From: Utricularia gibba
Taxonomy: Eukaryota; Streptophyta; Magnoliopsida; Lamiales; Lentibulariaceae
Length of the DNA stretch: 64,000 nucleotides
NCBI GenBank assembly: GCA_002189035.1
Contig: NEEC01000025.1
Span: forward strand, 248,001-312,000
Direction of reading: 5' to 3'
Shown: positions 34,789 to 47,165 of the stretch, piece after piece
Position numbering within the stretch: the stretch's first letter is position 1
Layout of the letters: each line of letters opens with the position of its first letter
Program-made: the position numbers and the translations under genes
Notes under the pieces: model-generated
What the model saw: only the letters and a program-made list of their open reading frames with translations
Told to the model about the DNA's origin: nothing
The model's database searches: none

Positions 34789-36931
34789 TCAACCAGTGGG
34801 GTTGGAGTTTAGCCTGTGGAGGTCAACTATCTGGTAAAGATCCCCTCTGCGTTGCCTCTGGAATGGCAGATTTGTCCTGAAATGCAGCACAAGAGACACT
34901 CAGTGCAAAAGCTTAAGCAAGCAATCACATAGGAATATGATCACGAAGTGGCTTCCTGTAAGCATGATACCTTCTTTGCTCGATGAGGGAGTAGTCAATC
35001 TCTGATACCACAATTGCCTCATCATGTTCTGTGGTTGCAATCACCTCTCCAAACTGCAAGATCCAAGGTGCTTATTCGTCCTGCTATGGATGGATAATGA
35101 AAACTGCGTGTAAAATATCAAAACTCTCACAGGGCCAACGAGAGTAGAGTGACCCCAAGCCACATAACTGGAACTGCTGTCTCTAGCCGGAGAACAGGTT
35201 GCTACATAGAGCTGTCACACAAAAACCAACACCAGCAGTTGAACTTCATGAAACTTACAATTCCCCTTGATACTAGAGTGGCATGGTGTGATAAGGTGAT
35301 ACGTGTTTCGAAAGAGTAGAGGTAAAAATGGTTGCAGCCACAGCTGATCAGATTAAGCTATCATTGCCATGTTGTCGAAGTTATGATTCAGGAATCACAA
35401 GAACGAGAAAAGGGATGAATAGTACCTGGCAATCAACTGCCCTGCTCAAGCAAGAATCCATGTTAGCATGGATGATGCGAGAATACGGTGAAACCACATG
35501 GATTTAGTTATTACCTTGCACGCTGTAATAACTCCCAGTGAAGAGGGCCAGTAGTCATGTTAAAAGCACCAGGATAGCAAAGCAAGTGAGCACCTAAACA
35601 TTGTAACAGGAACGTCAGTAACACATGATCACGAATTCTTGCATTGAATAATTTCAGGGTACTCAGAAAGTATAGAAAATATGAAGCCAGTGTTCAATAC
35701 CTCTTGCTGCATATATAGCAGCTAGCTCTTGGAATCGAATATCGTAGCATATACCTATGCCAATGCGGCCAACATCTGACAAGAACATGCTGAGATTACA
35801 TATCAAGAGGCTAAAAACATCATATCATTAACATCTCAGCAAGGAAAAATTGTTATTCGATTAAATCACGAGAAGTGAAATGCAAGATTGGAACGAAATC
35901 CTAAACTGGTAATGCAAGTGTTAAACCTGTGTCCACAATGGTCGGAGTTGCCCCTGCAGTAAGTGTCTGGGATTCTTTGAACGTCATTTTACCAGGTATG
36001 TCGATGTCAAAGAGATGAATCTGCAGACATGAAGAAGGTAACCATGTCAACACAAGATCAGCTTATCAACCAGTGATCCACGCCTTAAAAGTTCATCTTT
36101 TTATGTTTTTTTTTCCAGACATAAAAGCGGATGGCTACCTTCTTGTGTTTAGCTTTAAGCTTCCCATCGGAGCCAAACACACAACAAGTGTTATATAATT
36201 TACCACCACTTCGTTCAGGTATGGATCCACCAACTATAGTGATCTGTAAGCGACCAGAAACTTCAGATAGCATTTCAGTTGAGGGAGATTCCACACCACC
36301 AGCCTCAATATCTTCAGCATACAGTGGAAAACTGTCGTTCGAATACGGACTATTCCATATTTCCTTACAGAAAAAGCAGCCAACGATTAATATACAATGT
36401 GCTACTAAGGCACAAGGCCGAAGGATGAATCGACTAACAGGAAGAAGAACAAGCGCAGCTCCCATCGTTGCAGCCTCCTCGATTACTTTGCGGGCATGAG
36501 ATATATTGCGTTCCTTGTCAGCAGTCACAGATAGCTGGCAAAGTGCAATCTTGAACTGAAAGAACCAAATGTAATTTCGTTATTCTACATAGGATTCCAA
36601 AAACTCTGTTCAATTACCACAAACTGAGAGCCGAAATCATGTTCAAAAGACTCGCCTTGGTTATAGGAGGGGTCGGTGGAGGAATAGCCGGAGGGACTCT
36701 AGCTTCTTCTGGCTTGAAATCGGAGCCCATTGCCGTGGAGATCGTCGCCGATGAACTCTTGCAAACCACTCCTCTGTACTGAAGCTGCCGCAAACTCCAA
36801 GCTCCGCCTGTGCAGATTTTGGTGGAGACCGAAGCGACGTGGGTGTGGAGGTATACAATTGAAGGGCGAATTCTGCACAAGTGAAGCGGACGCGAGAGCA
36901 TTTTCAATGGCTGAAACCATCGTTGCGTCAT
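34789..36931 (-). CDS. Omega-amidase (nitrilase-like, Nit2 type), plastid-targeted form likely
   Basis: Omega-amidase hydrolyses alpha-ketoglutaramate and alpha-ketosuccinamate to the oxo acids and ammonia. The Glu-Lys-Cys triad of the nitrilase superfamily is visible: Glu in [16 protein letters not shown], Lys in [17 protein letters not shown], and Cys in [16 protein letters not shown]. Other conserved parts are [57 protein letters not shown] and [20 protein letters not shown]. The C-terminus [16 protein letters not shown] is normal. The N-terminal part before [13 protein letters not shown] is basic and serine-rich, as for a transit peptide. The start could be 36931 or the in-frame ATG at 36901. 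The first intron begins with GC, not GT, after ACCAAG at 36656. Confidence 0.92.
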
Positions 36932-37161
36932 CTAAAATCCCGACTTTTTAACTTTTCCTATCTGTGCAAAACATTTACCACAGCTACAATCTAACATCGC
37001 CCCATGTTGGAAAGGAAACTGGGAATTGGGCCATTAAAATTCTGCCTGAATAATGCAAAGTTCTTAATGTGAAAAAGCAACAGATTTCTTAGGCTCCAAT
37101 GATGAACTAATCTGTATCTGTTGACATTTGTATGAGTAAACAGAGTAGGAAACAACTGAGC

Positions 37162-38937
<1,776 letters not shown>

Positions 38938-39398
38938 CGCACTGGCCTTTCAACTGCAAGAGGGAGACCTTGGCCAACTAGGGCAGAAAGCTTTAGCCTC
39001 TATTTATTTATTTATTTTTATTCACATTAACTTTATTTTTCTTTTCTTACAGTCAGACGTCGTCGTTTTACTGATCGATAGATGCTCGGTAATGTGTTTT
39101 AATTAATTTTAATAAAGATTTATTTAAAAATATGCGATACTTTATATAAATCTTTATATCTTAATCACTTAAATTGTGAAAAAAAATTACTATAAGACAT
39201 TTTTCAATTTAAAGTTACAATTTTTTTTCATTATAAAACATTAAAATCATATATTAGAAATTTAACTGTTGGTTTCTTCTTACCAAACACTCATGTTAAA
39301 GCACCTGTGAGGTAACATCCTCTGAACCATCTCCCAAGAATCCTCTAAAAATTTAACCTTTTTTACTGTAAACCATCAAGATTGAGATAAACATGCTG
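38938..39398. other. Spacer between PRMT10 and the PMI1-like gene
   Basis: About 460 bp, strongly AT-rich. It should hold the PRMT10 promoter and the 3' UTR of the PMI1-like gene. An ATTTATATAAAG stretch on the minus strand near 39140-39151 could be a TATA box. No gene seen. Confidence 0.45.
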
Positions 39399-41099
39399 CT
39401 AACTGACAAATTTTTGATATGCAGAGAATATGGCTGTTTTCTTCTTCTTATTCTTCTTCCCCATTCCGTTGGCAAGCAACCAACGTGGCCCTGAAGATGG
39501 TCTGGTTGTTGAAAGGCATAGTTTTGTTGTACCGAGTTTCATCTTCAAACCCATGGAATCCAGCTCAGTAGTTTTGCTTGTTGGTATGAGCTGATCTTCA
39601 GCTCTGCTGTTCTCTTTAAAGATTTCAGCACTGTGTTCTTGCATAGGTTTCACAGACTCGGCCTTTTCTTCCTTGTGCGCATTAGGCTTCCTTTGCTCTG
39701 TACTTGGACTTGGTGACGCTGGATCAAACAGGTTACAAAGGTGTTGTTGGTCTTCAGTCTTCTCTACTGGAACCAAGCTTTCTGCTAGATCCTGGAGCTC
39801 CATCAGCGTTTCTGTATCGTTTTGAGGTTTGGTGAAGGGCTGTTCTGGACTGTCGTTGAAGTTGAGAAAACCACTGTTGAAAAGCTCATCCTCCTCAAAT
39901 TGCCTTAGGAGGCGTTCTCTTGGCGATTCAGGCTCATTTTCAACAACCAAACAAGGTGAATTGTTGTCCATCTCAAGCATTCTCAAGAATTCACTTGATA
40001 TCGAGTTGGCTGTTTCGCATGAGATTTGTGATTCGCCATCCTCGTCATCATCCTGAAAATCGTGAACAACATGAAGATCGTCCTCTTGGGAATTTAGTCC
40101 TATGTTCTCCAAGTGAGATCCATTTTTTCCCCAACTAACAGCAGGACTTCTGGAGAGATTTTGCTGCTCATGAACAGCACTGGAAGGAAATATATCATTG
40201 TCCAACTCGTTGGTAACAGAGGAATCAAAGCCTGTTATCTCTGGTTCACACTGCTCCAAATTCGACCACGATTCGGGCACAATCTCATGAAGATCCTTGA
40301 TATTTTCCACAGGTTGATCGTGGAAAATCCCTGTGTTTGCAAAATTCTGATGACAGGTTTGAACCTGCGAAATATCATTGCAAGGTGGACTTGTATGATT
40401 ATTTCTTATGATAACGTATCCAAAAGTAATGTGCATTGTTGCACCTCTTGCTTTGCCATTGAGCCTGAAACTAGTCGGCCATTCCCCAGAGATCTTCTCC
40501 CCCTCTAGTCCATCCATTGAAACTGGAAGCAACCTTGTTAGATCAATATGATGCTTTCCCAAATCAAGCTCAAGGGCTTCAGGGACAGAGACATATAGAA
40601 CAACATGTTTTCTCTCATACTTCGCTGAATTATAAGCACCCCTGTTAACATATATTGGACAAGGAAGAGCCAGCTGATCCTCGAACAAAGCAACACCATT
40701 CCAGGCCCTGAATGGCCTCGTCATCATTAATTCACCATCAGAACTCTTCCAATGCACAACTAAGCAGGTATCATCAAAAAAGGCTGGTAACCCCTCTATA
40801 GAGTGAACCTGGAGGGAGAAACAACACTCAAATCTGTAGCTCCGGATGCGTTTAAAGGCCTTGAGACGCTTCCAACTCCAAAACTTTGGCTTCTTAACTA
40901 TGTCAAACTGATCGTTCGAGTTGCTGATCGAATCCTGTGGATTCTTCTTGCTCTGCTTGGCACCAGACAATCTGAAAGACCGAATCCCCTGGACTGGTTT
41001 ACTGATGCTTCCGTAGACATTCACAGCCTTTCCAGCTTCTGCATCCTCGGCCATTTGTCTGCCTGTTGTCTTCATTCGCCCTCTATGCCTGCATGCCAA
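39399..41099 (-). CDS. Compact PMI1-like NT-C2 domain protein
   Basis: PMI1 family proteins work in light-driven chloroplast and nuclear movement at the plasma membrane. One open exon gives 566 residues. An NT-C2 (EEIG1/EHBP1-type) domain spans about residues 85-240, with RFECCFSLQVHSIEGLP, FFDDTCLVVHWKSSDGELM and KHVVLYVSVPEALELDLGKH. A middle acidic and serine-rich part carries EFLRMLEMDNNSP and ESPRERLLRQFEEDEL, both PMI1-family hallmarks. The end RWLLANGMGKKNKKKKTA matches the C-terminal family motif. Most of the region that lies between these in PMI1 (about 840 residues) is absent, so this is a short member or an internally deleted copy. The start could be 41099 or a nearby downstream ATG. 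Further 5' exons cannot be excluded. Confidence 0.75.
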   Translation of the reverse strand: MACRHRGRMKTTGRQMAEDAEAGKAVNVYGSISKPVQGIRSFRLSGAKQSKKNPQDSISNSNDQFDIVKKPKFWSWKRLKAFKRIRSYRFECCFSLQVHSIEGLPAFFDDTCLVVHWKSSDGELMMTRPFRAWNGVALFEDQLALPCPIYVNRGAYNSAKYERKHVVLYVSVPEALELDLGKHHIDLTRLLPVSMDGLEGEKISGEWPTSFRLNGKARGATMHITFGYVIIRNNHTSPPCNDISQVQTCHQNFANTGIFHDQPVENIKDLHEIVPESWSNLEQCEPEITGFDSSVTNELDNDIFPSSAVHEQQNLSRSPAVSWGKNGSHLENIGLNSQEDDLHVVHDFQDDDEDGESQISCETANSISSEFLRMLEMDNNSPCLVVENEPESPRERLLRQFEEDELFNSGFLNFNDSPEQPFTKPQNDTETLMELQDLAESLVPVEKTEDQQHLCNLFDPASPSPSTEQRKPNAHKEEKAESVKPMQEHSAEIFKENSRAEDQLIPTSKTTELDSMGLKMKLGTTKLCLSTTRPSSGPRWLLANGMGKKNKKKKTAIFSAYQKFVS

Positions 41100-42111
41100 A
41101 CAAACAAAACGACCATAAAATGAAATGCAATTTCCTTTTCAACTACCACAGCATTCATTCTCCTCACGTGGTTCATTCCAGCAGTGAATCAGTAGTTCTC
41201 CTCATGTGACTCATACCAAAGTGAAAAAGCATGTACTTGCTCATCAATTGTTTGAAACACATTGAAAAAAGGAGATAAAAGAAACAAAATTCCAGATTCA
41301 ATCTACTGCAATTCGGATATCCCATCTATTATATAATTCATTCAACAGTGAATAGAACACTCTAGAAAAGCAAGTTACAATTCTTCTAAAAAAAGAGAAA
41401 TCTTTCATATTCAAATGTCAATGATTCACATTGCACAAAAAGCACTGGTTTCAACATCTACAGTACGAACCAGAGTAATCGAGCTCCAATCAAAGAGTTA
41501 CAAGCATGAGTAACAATACCACACTACACAAAAAGGCGAAATCTTACACACCTACATTCCCAGCGCTTGTTTCATCCTACTTCATGGAGCCTAGAGGTCT
41601 ACCTGAACTGAAGGAGAGTTGATTGCTGTGGTATCCCTCATCTTTGGGACTTTTCCACTTCCGCCCCAATTTTGAATATTCAAACCTGTTAACCGTTAGG
41701 AATCTGCAATTACTCTTCATTCAATTCTTGAAATCCCTAGCCAATATACATATCTTTAACAGCACCTTTTTATATTGATTTTTCAATGACAGTGAAATCA
41801 ACGGGAGCATCCCTGCTGCTATTTTAGGAATATATTCATATCAACAATTCAGTGCTAGAGCCGACAAAAAGCAGCAACCTTGCCGCTGACCCTCTAGTGC
41901 TGGGAAGCAAAACGGGAGCTGGTAAAGACCTAACAAAATGGGTAAGCCATTTCTCATAAAAGACAACTAGATTGAGGGCTCAAGGTGGGAAGTTGAACAA
42001 GCTAGAATTTAGAAAAGAAGGGAACATGGGGCAGATGGAATGAAGGACGAGAAGTAAAGTCAGAGCCATCTCCAAGGGAAAAGTAAACTCTTGTTGTCTA
42101 TTGTATTTTGT
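41100..42111. other. Upstream region of the PMI1-like gene
   Basis: About 1 kb without a convincing gene. It should hold the promoter and perhaps a spliced leader for the PMI1-like gene on the minus strand. Confidence 0.4.
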
Positions 42112-42267
42112 TGGTTGCAACATCAAAGAACTGTCATTAGAGGCGGATGTTGCGATTTTACCAGACGGATGTGCCGCCACGGACACAAGCCCGAGCCAGT
42201 GACCTGTGTTCGTAAGCAAGCTCTGTGGGCCTTCCCAATCTTCGTGCGCGTTTCGGACGCTGTCCAT
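42112..42267 (-). pseudogene. Fragment of a VIP3/SKI8-type WD40 gene
   Basis: The minus strand reads MDSVRNAHED, then after a short unrelated piece TNTGHWLGLVSVAAHPSGKI and ATSASNDS. In plant VIP3/SKI8, the WD40 subunit of the Paf1 and Ski complexes, the first two repeats run from VENAHDDSVWA to TNTGHxLGVVSVAAHPSG, with about 40 residues between. Here those 40 are reduced to a few. Nothing of the later repeats is present and the reading continues into noise. It is a dead partial copy, possibly moved by a transposon or retroposition. Confidence 0.7.
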
Positions 42268-42730
42268 GGCGATTGCCTCATTGTAGAAAGCAGAAACCCT
42301 AGCCAGCAGAATGACTGACGGCGACATTCTGCAAATTTCAGAAGTTGTGGGGCTACTTTCGAATATTCTATATTTTATAATATTGCAGGAAATTGTTAGA
42401 AATTGTACGTCGCTGATTATTTTATTGAATAAATAATTGCACTTGTGCCATGTGCTTGAAAATGAAGTTCCAGTTTAAAGGCCCAAATTCTTGCACTGTT
42501 CAGCAAAAGAGCTTTAAGAAAGTGAAAAGATTGTCATGGGAGCCCATGGCGGGCGGAATGGAAGTCAAGTGAAGGATCCTACAGCCTTCCTCTTTTGTTT
42601 CCACGTTCTTATCTCTTCGACCAGCTGCTTTTTTCAGCTGCAAATGTGTGTTGTGTGGGTTCCGCAAACATTCCCTCTCTGTATTTTCATCTCTGAGTAT
42701 CAGTAACTGGAGGAGAAGAAGAAACTGGGT
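42268..42730. other. Promoter and leader of the MAP kinase kinase gene
   Basis: About 460 bp between the WD40 fragment and the kinase start codon. It is AT-rich at first, then has a pyrimidine-rich leader. No gene seen. Confidence 0.45.
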
Positions 42731-44453
42731 ATGCAGAAACGGGGACTGGGGCTTGATTTAAAGCTTGATCTCCCTGCTAATGATGACGCTTCTATATCCA
42801 ACTTCCTGTAAGTTGGAAAATCAAAACATGATCTTTTGCACATTACTGAAGTCCATTGTGTCGTTGTAATTTGGTTTTCTTGAGAGGCTATGCAGGACAG
42901 CATCAGGGACATTTAGACATGATGATTTGTTGGTGAACAGAGATGGGGTTCGCATGATACCTCAGAGTTCACTTGAAACTGTAGGATTTTAGTTTATACA
43001 GCTTCTGAGTTTTGGGATTTTTCAGGAGATGTCAAGGTCTTTTTTTATGCTCTTTTTGGTAACCTCTTTGTGAAGCATTGGTGTTGCCTTTTCGGTGCTG
43101 AAGTTCTTTACTTCCCTCCTGTTTTCATCTTTGGGTGCTGGAGATTTCTGTTGTCATCATCTTTCTTTTGTTTCATTTGTTTCAGCCAGCCTCAACACAT
43201 ACCTCTGATAACCAATTGAGCTTAGCTGACTTTGATTTCATTCGAGTTATTGGTAAGGGAAGTGGTGGAATTGTGCGCTTGGTTCAACACAAAAATACAA
43301 GTCAACTCTTTGCTCTCAAGGTACCTGCAAGTGGTGGACTTGTGTGCACTCGGAGAATGCTGTCCTAATGGAACTTTCAGACTGCTCATATCATCGTTTT
43401 GCAAGTTTTTCTGACCCATCTCAATATTTCCAGGTTATCCAGATGAATGTTGAAGTGTCTGCTCGCAAGCAAATAGCAAAAGAACTGAAGATCAATCTTT
43501 CATCTCACTCCCCATATGTGGTTGTTTGCTACCAGTGTTTCTATGACAATGGGGCAATCTCCATTATCTTGGAGTATATGGATGGAGGATCTTTAGCTGA
43601 TTTCATGAAGAATGTAAATCGGATTCCGGAACCATATCTTGCTGCGATTTGTAAACAGGTTCTCAAAGGCCTTTGGTATCTTCATCATGAGAAGCACATC
43701 ATACACAGAGACTTGAAACCTTCAAATTTGCTGATAAACCACAGAGGTGAAGTCAAGATCACCGATTTTGGTGTTAGTACAATACTGGCGAGTACTTCTG
43801 ATCTTGCAGATACTTTTGTTGGCACATACAGTTATATGTCCGTAAGTGTAACTTGATTGTCCAAATTTAGATCCATGGGACAACAAGACCATCCTTTGAT
43901 ATTCTTCTCTTGCCCCCCCCCCCCCCCCCTTACAGCCTGAGAGAATCAACGGAAAGACCCATGGCTACAAAAGTGACATCTGGAGCCTTGGTTTGGTGAT
44001 CCTTGAGTTTGCAATGGGGCATTTTCCTTATGCCCCACCTCGTCCAGAGGGCTGGGAAAGTGTATACGAGCTGATGAGCACAATCATCGAAGCCCCAGCA
44101 CCTGCTGCGCCATCAGATGAATTTTCTCCTGAGTTCTGTTCCTTCATTTCTGCTTGGTAATGTTCTGAATGTGAACTCCCTCTTGGCATCAATAGTTTCA
44201 TGTTCAAACCATGCTCGCTAATGTTTCTAAGTCTTTTGCTTCAACAGCGTGCAAAAGGATCAGAAGGATCGGATGTCGACTAATGAACTTATGGTAAGCC
44301 GAAAATTCTTAACCAGCAACACATGGGATTTTCTGCATCAAATTCATGAGATTATTCTTGTGTTCTTTTTTCCAGGCACATCCCTTTATTTCCAAGTATG
44401 ATGATGCTGATGTTGATCTTGGAATTTACTTCACCAGCATTGTAACTCGTTAA
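42731..44453 (+). CDS. MKK2: MAP kinase kinase, group A (MKK1/MKK2 type)
   Basis: This dual-specificity kinase activates MPK4-type MAP kinases in stress and immune signalling. Seven exons, 42731-42807, 42896-42980, 43186-43320, 43434-43841, 43936-44156, 44248-44293 and 44376-44453, give 349 residues. Visible in order: [13 protein letters not shown], the docking site for MAP kinases; the glycine loop [21 protein letters not shown] with the ATP-binding lysine; [23 protein letters not shown]; the activation segment [20 protein letters not shown] with the plant S/T-x5-S/T spacing; and the C-terminal [12 protein letters not shown]. The tail ends TSIVTR, shorter than in Arabidopsis MKK2. Intron 4 ends in a run of about 16 C before its acceptor. 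MKK1 and MKK2 cannot be told apart with certainty. Confidence 0.92.
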
Positions 44454-44777
44454 CCACACTGTAGACTCGAATCTGCAGCACTTTGTATCTACTTACTGTT
44501 CATTGAGTAAATTGTGTGTTTTTCCTTCTTCTCTATCTTTTGAGCATGATCATAAAAGCAGTTTTGCTCCATTGGAAACATTAGCATGTATCCGCACGCG
44601 GAAAATGCTCATCAAAATAACATCAATTGGCTTAGTCGCTCTGGAAGCAAATGGTACAAAGCTAAATATGAAAAGAAACCAGAGAAACCTGGGAATGCTG
44701 TAACTGCTGCAATGTTTGAAGTAAATGAAAGGGAGAAGCAGCTAACGAGCCCTGCTCTGAGCTGGCCTCCAACTGCA

Positions 44778-45469
44778 TCACTTGCTTTCAATATCATAGA
44801 GATCAGTTCTAATCATCTTCATAAGGAAAAACACTGACAAGAGTTTGAGAAAGCTGAGGAACGCCGTAGAATCTAATGGAACATATGCCAACCAAAGTAA
44901 CAAAAATGGAGACAACACAACAGCTGAGTGCACAATAAGATGAAGACTTCAACAGAGATTGCATCCTCAAAACAAGAAACACAGAAATTTTGATGGAACA
45001 GCCCCAGGGGCGTCGGCCCATCTCAGATTAGAACAACCAAAACCGTGAAGGCAAGAACAAACAATTTCGTATTATATAAAAAGTTACAGGAATTAATACA
45101 AACAGTATGTGGGCAAAAGGATACACCAAGTAAAACCCATGAGCGAAGGCTCCAGCCAAGACCCCAATAAACAGTCGATCCCTCAAAACCGGTTTGTGCC
45201 GTAGAGAAATCCTGACTATCGAAGCCGACGATCAAAGAAAAATCACATCAATTCCGATCCTTTCAAAAACGCAAAAAAAAAAAAAAAAAATCTTACTCAA
45301 GGGAAGAACAGGAGCATAAATCAGGGGCACCAAAAACTTGAATGGCGGACCTCTCTTTTGCCTTTGCGTCCTAATTAGATCCCTTCGCAATCGTTCAGTT
45401 TCAACCGAAAAACGCAGACAGCAAACGGAGAAAATTCACTTACTCATTTTCCGCCGCCGGAGTCGCCAT
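44778..45469 (-). CDS. 67-residue conserved small membrane protein, function unknown
   Basis: Four short exons, 45469-45444, 45352-45297, 45215-45125 and 44808-44778, join in frame to 67 residues. The sequence begins MATPAAENEG, then PPFKFLVPLIYAPVLPLIRI, LRHKPVLRDRLFIGVLAGAF and AHGFYLVTDLYDIESK. Two hydrophobic stretches suggest a small membrane protein. I recall similar short proteins of unknown function in plants with the same LIYAPVLPLIR and AHGFYLVTD wording. All splice sites are GT-AG and exon lengths sum exactly to 68 codons, which is strong evidence for a real gene. It is convergent with the MAP kinase kinase. No function is assigned. Confidence 0.8.
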
Positions 45470-45731
45470 CAAAATGTCTTTGCGGATGCCGCCGGAGGTA
45501 GTAAACTCGGACCCGGAGATAGTAAGTTATGCCTATTTATTTTGATCAATTTTTTAAGAATTTTTTTTTTCTTATTTACCTCCTCCCAGAAAGCTTTCCC
45601 TCTCTGAGGAAAGGAATTCAGTTCAGGTTACTTGTCTTCCCCGGAGAATTTGATTACTGCAATTAATACTGGCCAAAAAAACGAATTTTGGGAATTTCCA
45701 TTGCAGGTGTACAGTGTTACAAGGCACATAT

Positions 45732-47165
45732 TCACAAGAAACTGGAAGTTCCTGCGTGATCATGGTGCAAGAGTTTCTGGGCAATCTGATCTCTTGTTCT
45801 CAAGGCGATCACGGATCTCACAGGGTTCTCTTCAATCATCTCGTCATCTACAAAACCAGCGTTTGCTGTTTCATAATCCAGTTCATCGTTTCTCATCTCG
45901 CAGATGTTGTGCAATATGCAGCAAGCGCCGATTACCAGAGGCAAGTCCTGAAGTTTCATTTCTGTTCTCCTCTGTAAGCAACGCCATCGCGCCTTCATCC
46001 GCAAGAACGATTCCTTTGCGATCCTCTGGACACCTTCTATTTTCTCGTTATAAGCATGTTGACTCCAGGAAAGGCCATTGTTGGTGTAAGGAACAAGGAG
46101 CCAATCTCTTAGAGCGTGCCCTGAGTTCCCGACAATCCATGACTCCTTCAGAAGACCTCTACTTGCTCCCTGATAAAGAGATGATTTTTCGAGAACTTGA
46201 TCACCGGAAAAGGAACCCGGCCAGCCGACGCTTATGTCCGTGAAAATCCCATTTGGATCAACGACGCCTTGAACCGCAACCGTGTAAGAAGGCTTGCGGT
46301 TTCTCTCGGTGTGGCGTTTGTTGAAGTAGGAACCCACATTGACCTTTGGAGCAATGATCGGGACATGGGCTGTGCACATTGCTCCTGAAACATTTGAGAT
46401 GCCTGAAATGGACTCAAACTTCTTCGTCACCTCCATCATTTTCTGTTCATCGGGCCATTTTAAGAACTTGGGCATCAGAATTGTTCTTATAGCTGTTGAA
46501 ACCTCGAGAACAAGCTTATGGCAGGTTGAGATCCCCAAGCCAAATCGCCTCGAGACTTCCCGGAGAGCCTCACCGGTGGCTAACCTCCATATACAGACGG
46601 CAACGCGTTGCCGAACAGGGATAGCTGATCGGAGCATGGTATCCTTTTTCGTGACAGCAGATTCGAGTTCTTCGCAGATCAGATTAAAAGTTGCTTTGCT
46701 CATTCCAAATCCCTTTTTGAACTCCGAATCCGGAAAAAACTGACTATCAACCTGCTCCCACCACGCTTTCGATCGACTTTTTACCCACACCCGCCGCTGC
46801 GTCGCTCCCCCGCCTCCTCCAGATTCATCGGAGGTGGTCGTCGAAGCATCCTCATCCAATCGGGTCCGCTTAATTGGTGGGGAATCGACCAATCTGGAGA
46901 AATCACCACGCCCCAACTCGCACTGTTCTAGCCTACTCTCACTCTCAACCCCCCCACTTAAACCCAACGAGGGCTGTTCTAGATTCATCTCCAAATTCCC
47001 ATCAAACCCCAACAACGTCGAAAAAAAATCCATCACAGACGCCGAATCTTCCTCAAACCCAGAAAAGGATCGCTTTTTGCTATCGGAATAAGCAACGAAG
47101 CAATCAGGCCCCGTCCAGTTGAACTCATCAAACAAGGAGGAGGAGGAGATTTCCATGGGTGCCAA
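45732..47165 (-). CDS. Domesticated PIF/Harbinger-type nuclease (HARBI1/ALP1-like)
   Basis: This single-exon gene encodes 477 residues of the DDE superfamily-4 type. The C-terminal two thirds carry the fold: FGMSKATFNLICEELESAV, VCIWRLATGEALREVSRRFG, HVPIIAPKVNVGSYFNKRHT, SYTVAVQGVVDPNGIFTDIS, SWIVGNSGHALRDWLLVPY and LQDLPLVIGACCILHNICEM. Positions that hold acidic residues in active transposases are changed: the first reads GAMCTAHVPI instead of GAIDCTHI, and GDSGYPL reads GNSGHAL. The best-known relatives in Arabidopsis are single-copy nuclear genes, some of them Polycomb-linked (ALP1/ALP2). No terminal repeats were found at its ends. A basic KRTRLDED segment could be a nuclear signal. The start may be 47165 or 47156. 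Confidence 0.88.
   Translation of the reverse strand: MAPMEISSSSLFDEFNWTGPDCFVAYSDSKKRSFSGFEEDSASVMDFFSTLLGFDGNLEMNLEQPSLGLSGGVESESRLEQCELGRGDFSRLVDSPPIKRTRLDEDASTTTSDESGGGGGATQRRVWVKSRSKAWWEQVDSQFFPDSEFKKGFGMSKATFNLICEELESAVTKKDTMLRSAIPVRQRVAVCIWRLATGEALREVSRRFGLGISTCHKLVLEVSTAIRTILMPKFLKWPDEQKMMEVTKKFESISGISNVSGAMCTAHVPIIAPKVNVGSYFNKRHTERNRKPSYTVAVQGVVDPNGIFTDISVGWPGSFSGDQVLEKSSLYQGASRGLLKESWIVGNSGHALRDWLLVPYTNNGLSWSQHAYNEKIEGVQRIAKESFLRMKARWRCLQRRTEMKLQDLPLVIGACCILHNICEMRNDELDYETANAGFVDDEMIEENPVRSVIALRTRDQIAQKLLHHDHAGTSSFL

Noticed and set aside
43914-43929. Run of about 16 C before a splice acceptor
   Set aside because: It acts as the polypyrimidine tract of intron 4 in the MAP kinase kinase gene; its exact length may be a sequencing matter.
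45466-45530. Plus-strand start MSLRMPPEVVNSDPEI opposite the 67-residue gene
   Set aside because: A GT follows, but I found no convincing continuation, and the stretch is better explained as leader of the minus-strand small gene.
46339-46743. Plus-strand open frame inside the Harbinger-type gene
   Set aside because: A shadow of the well-supported minus-strand coding frame.
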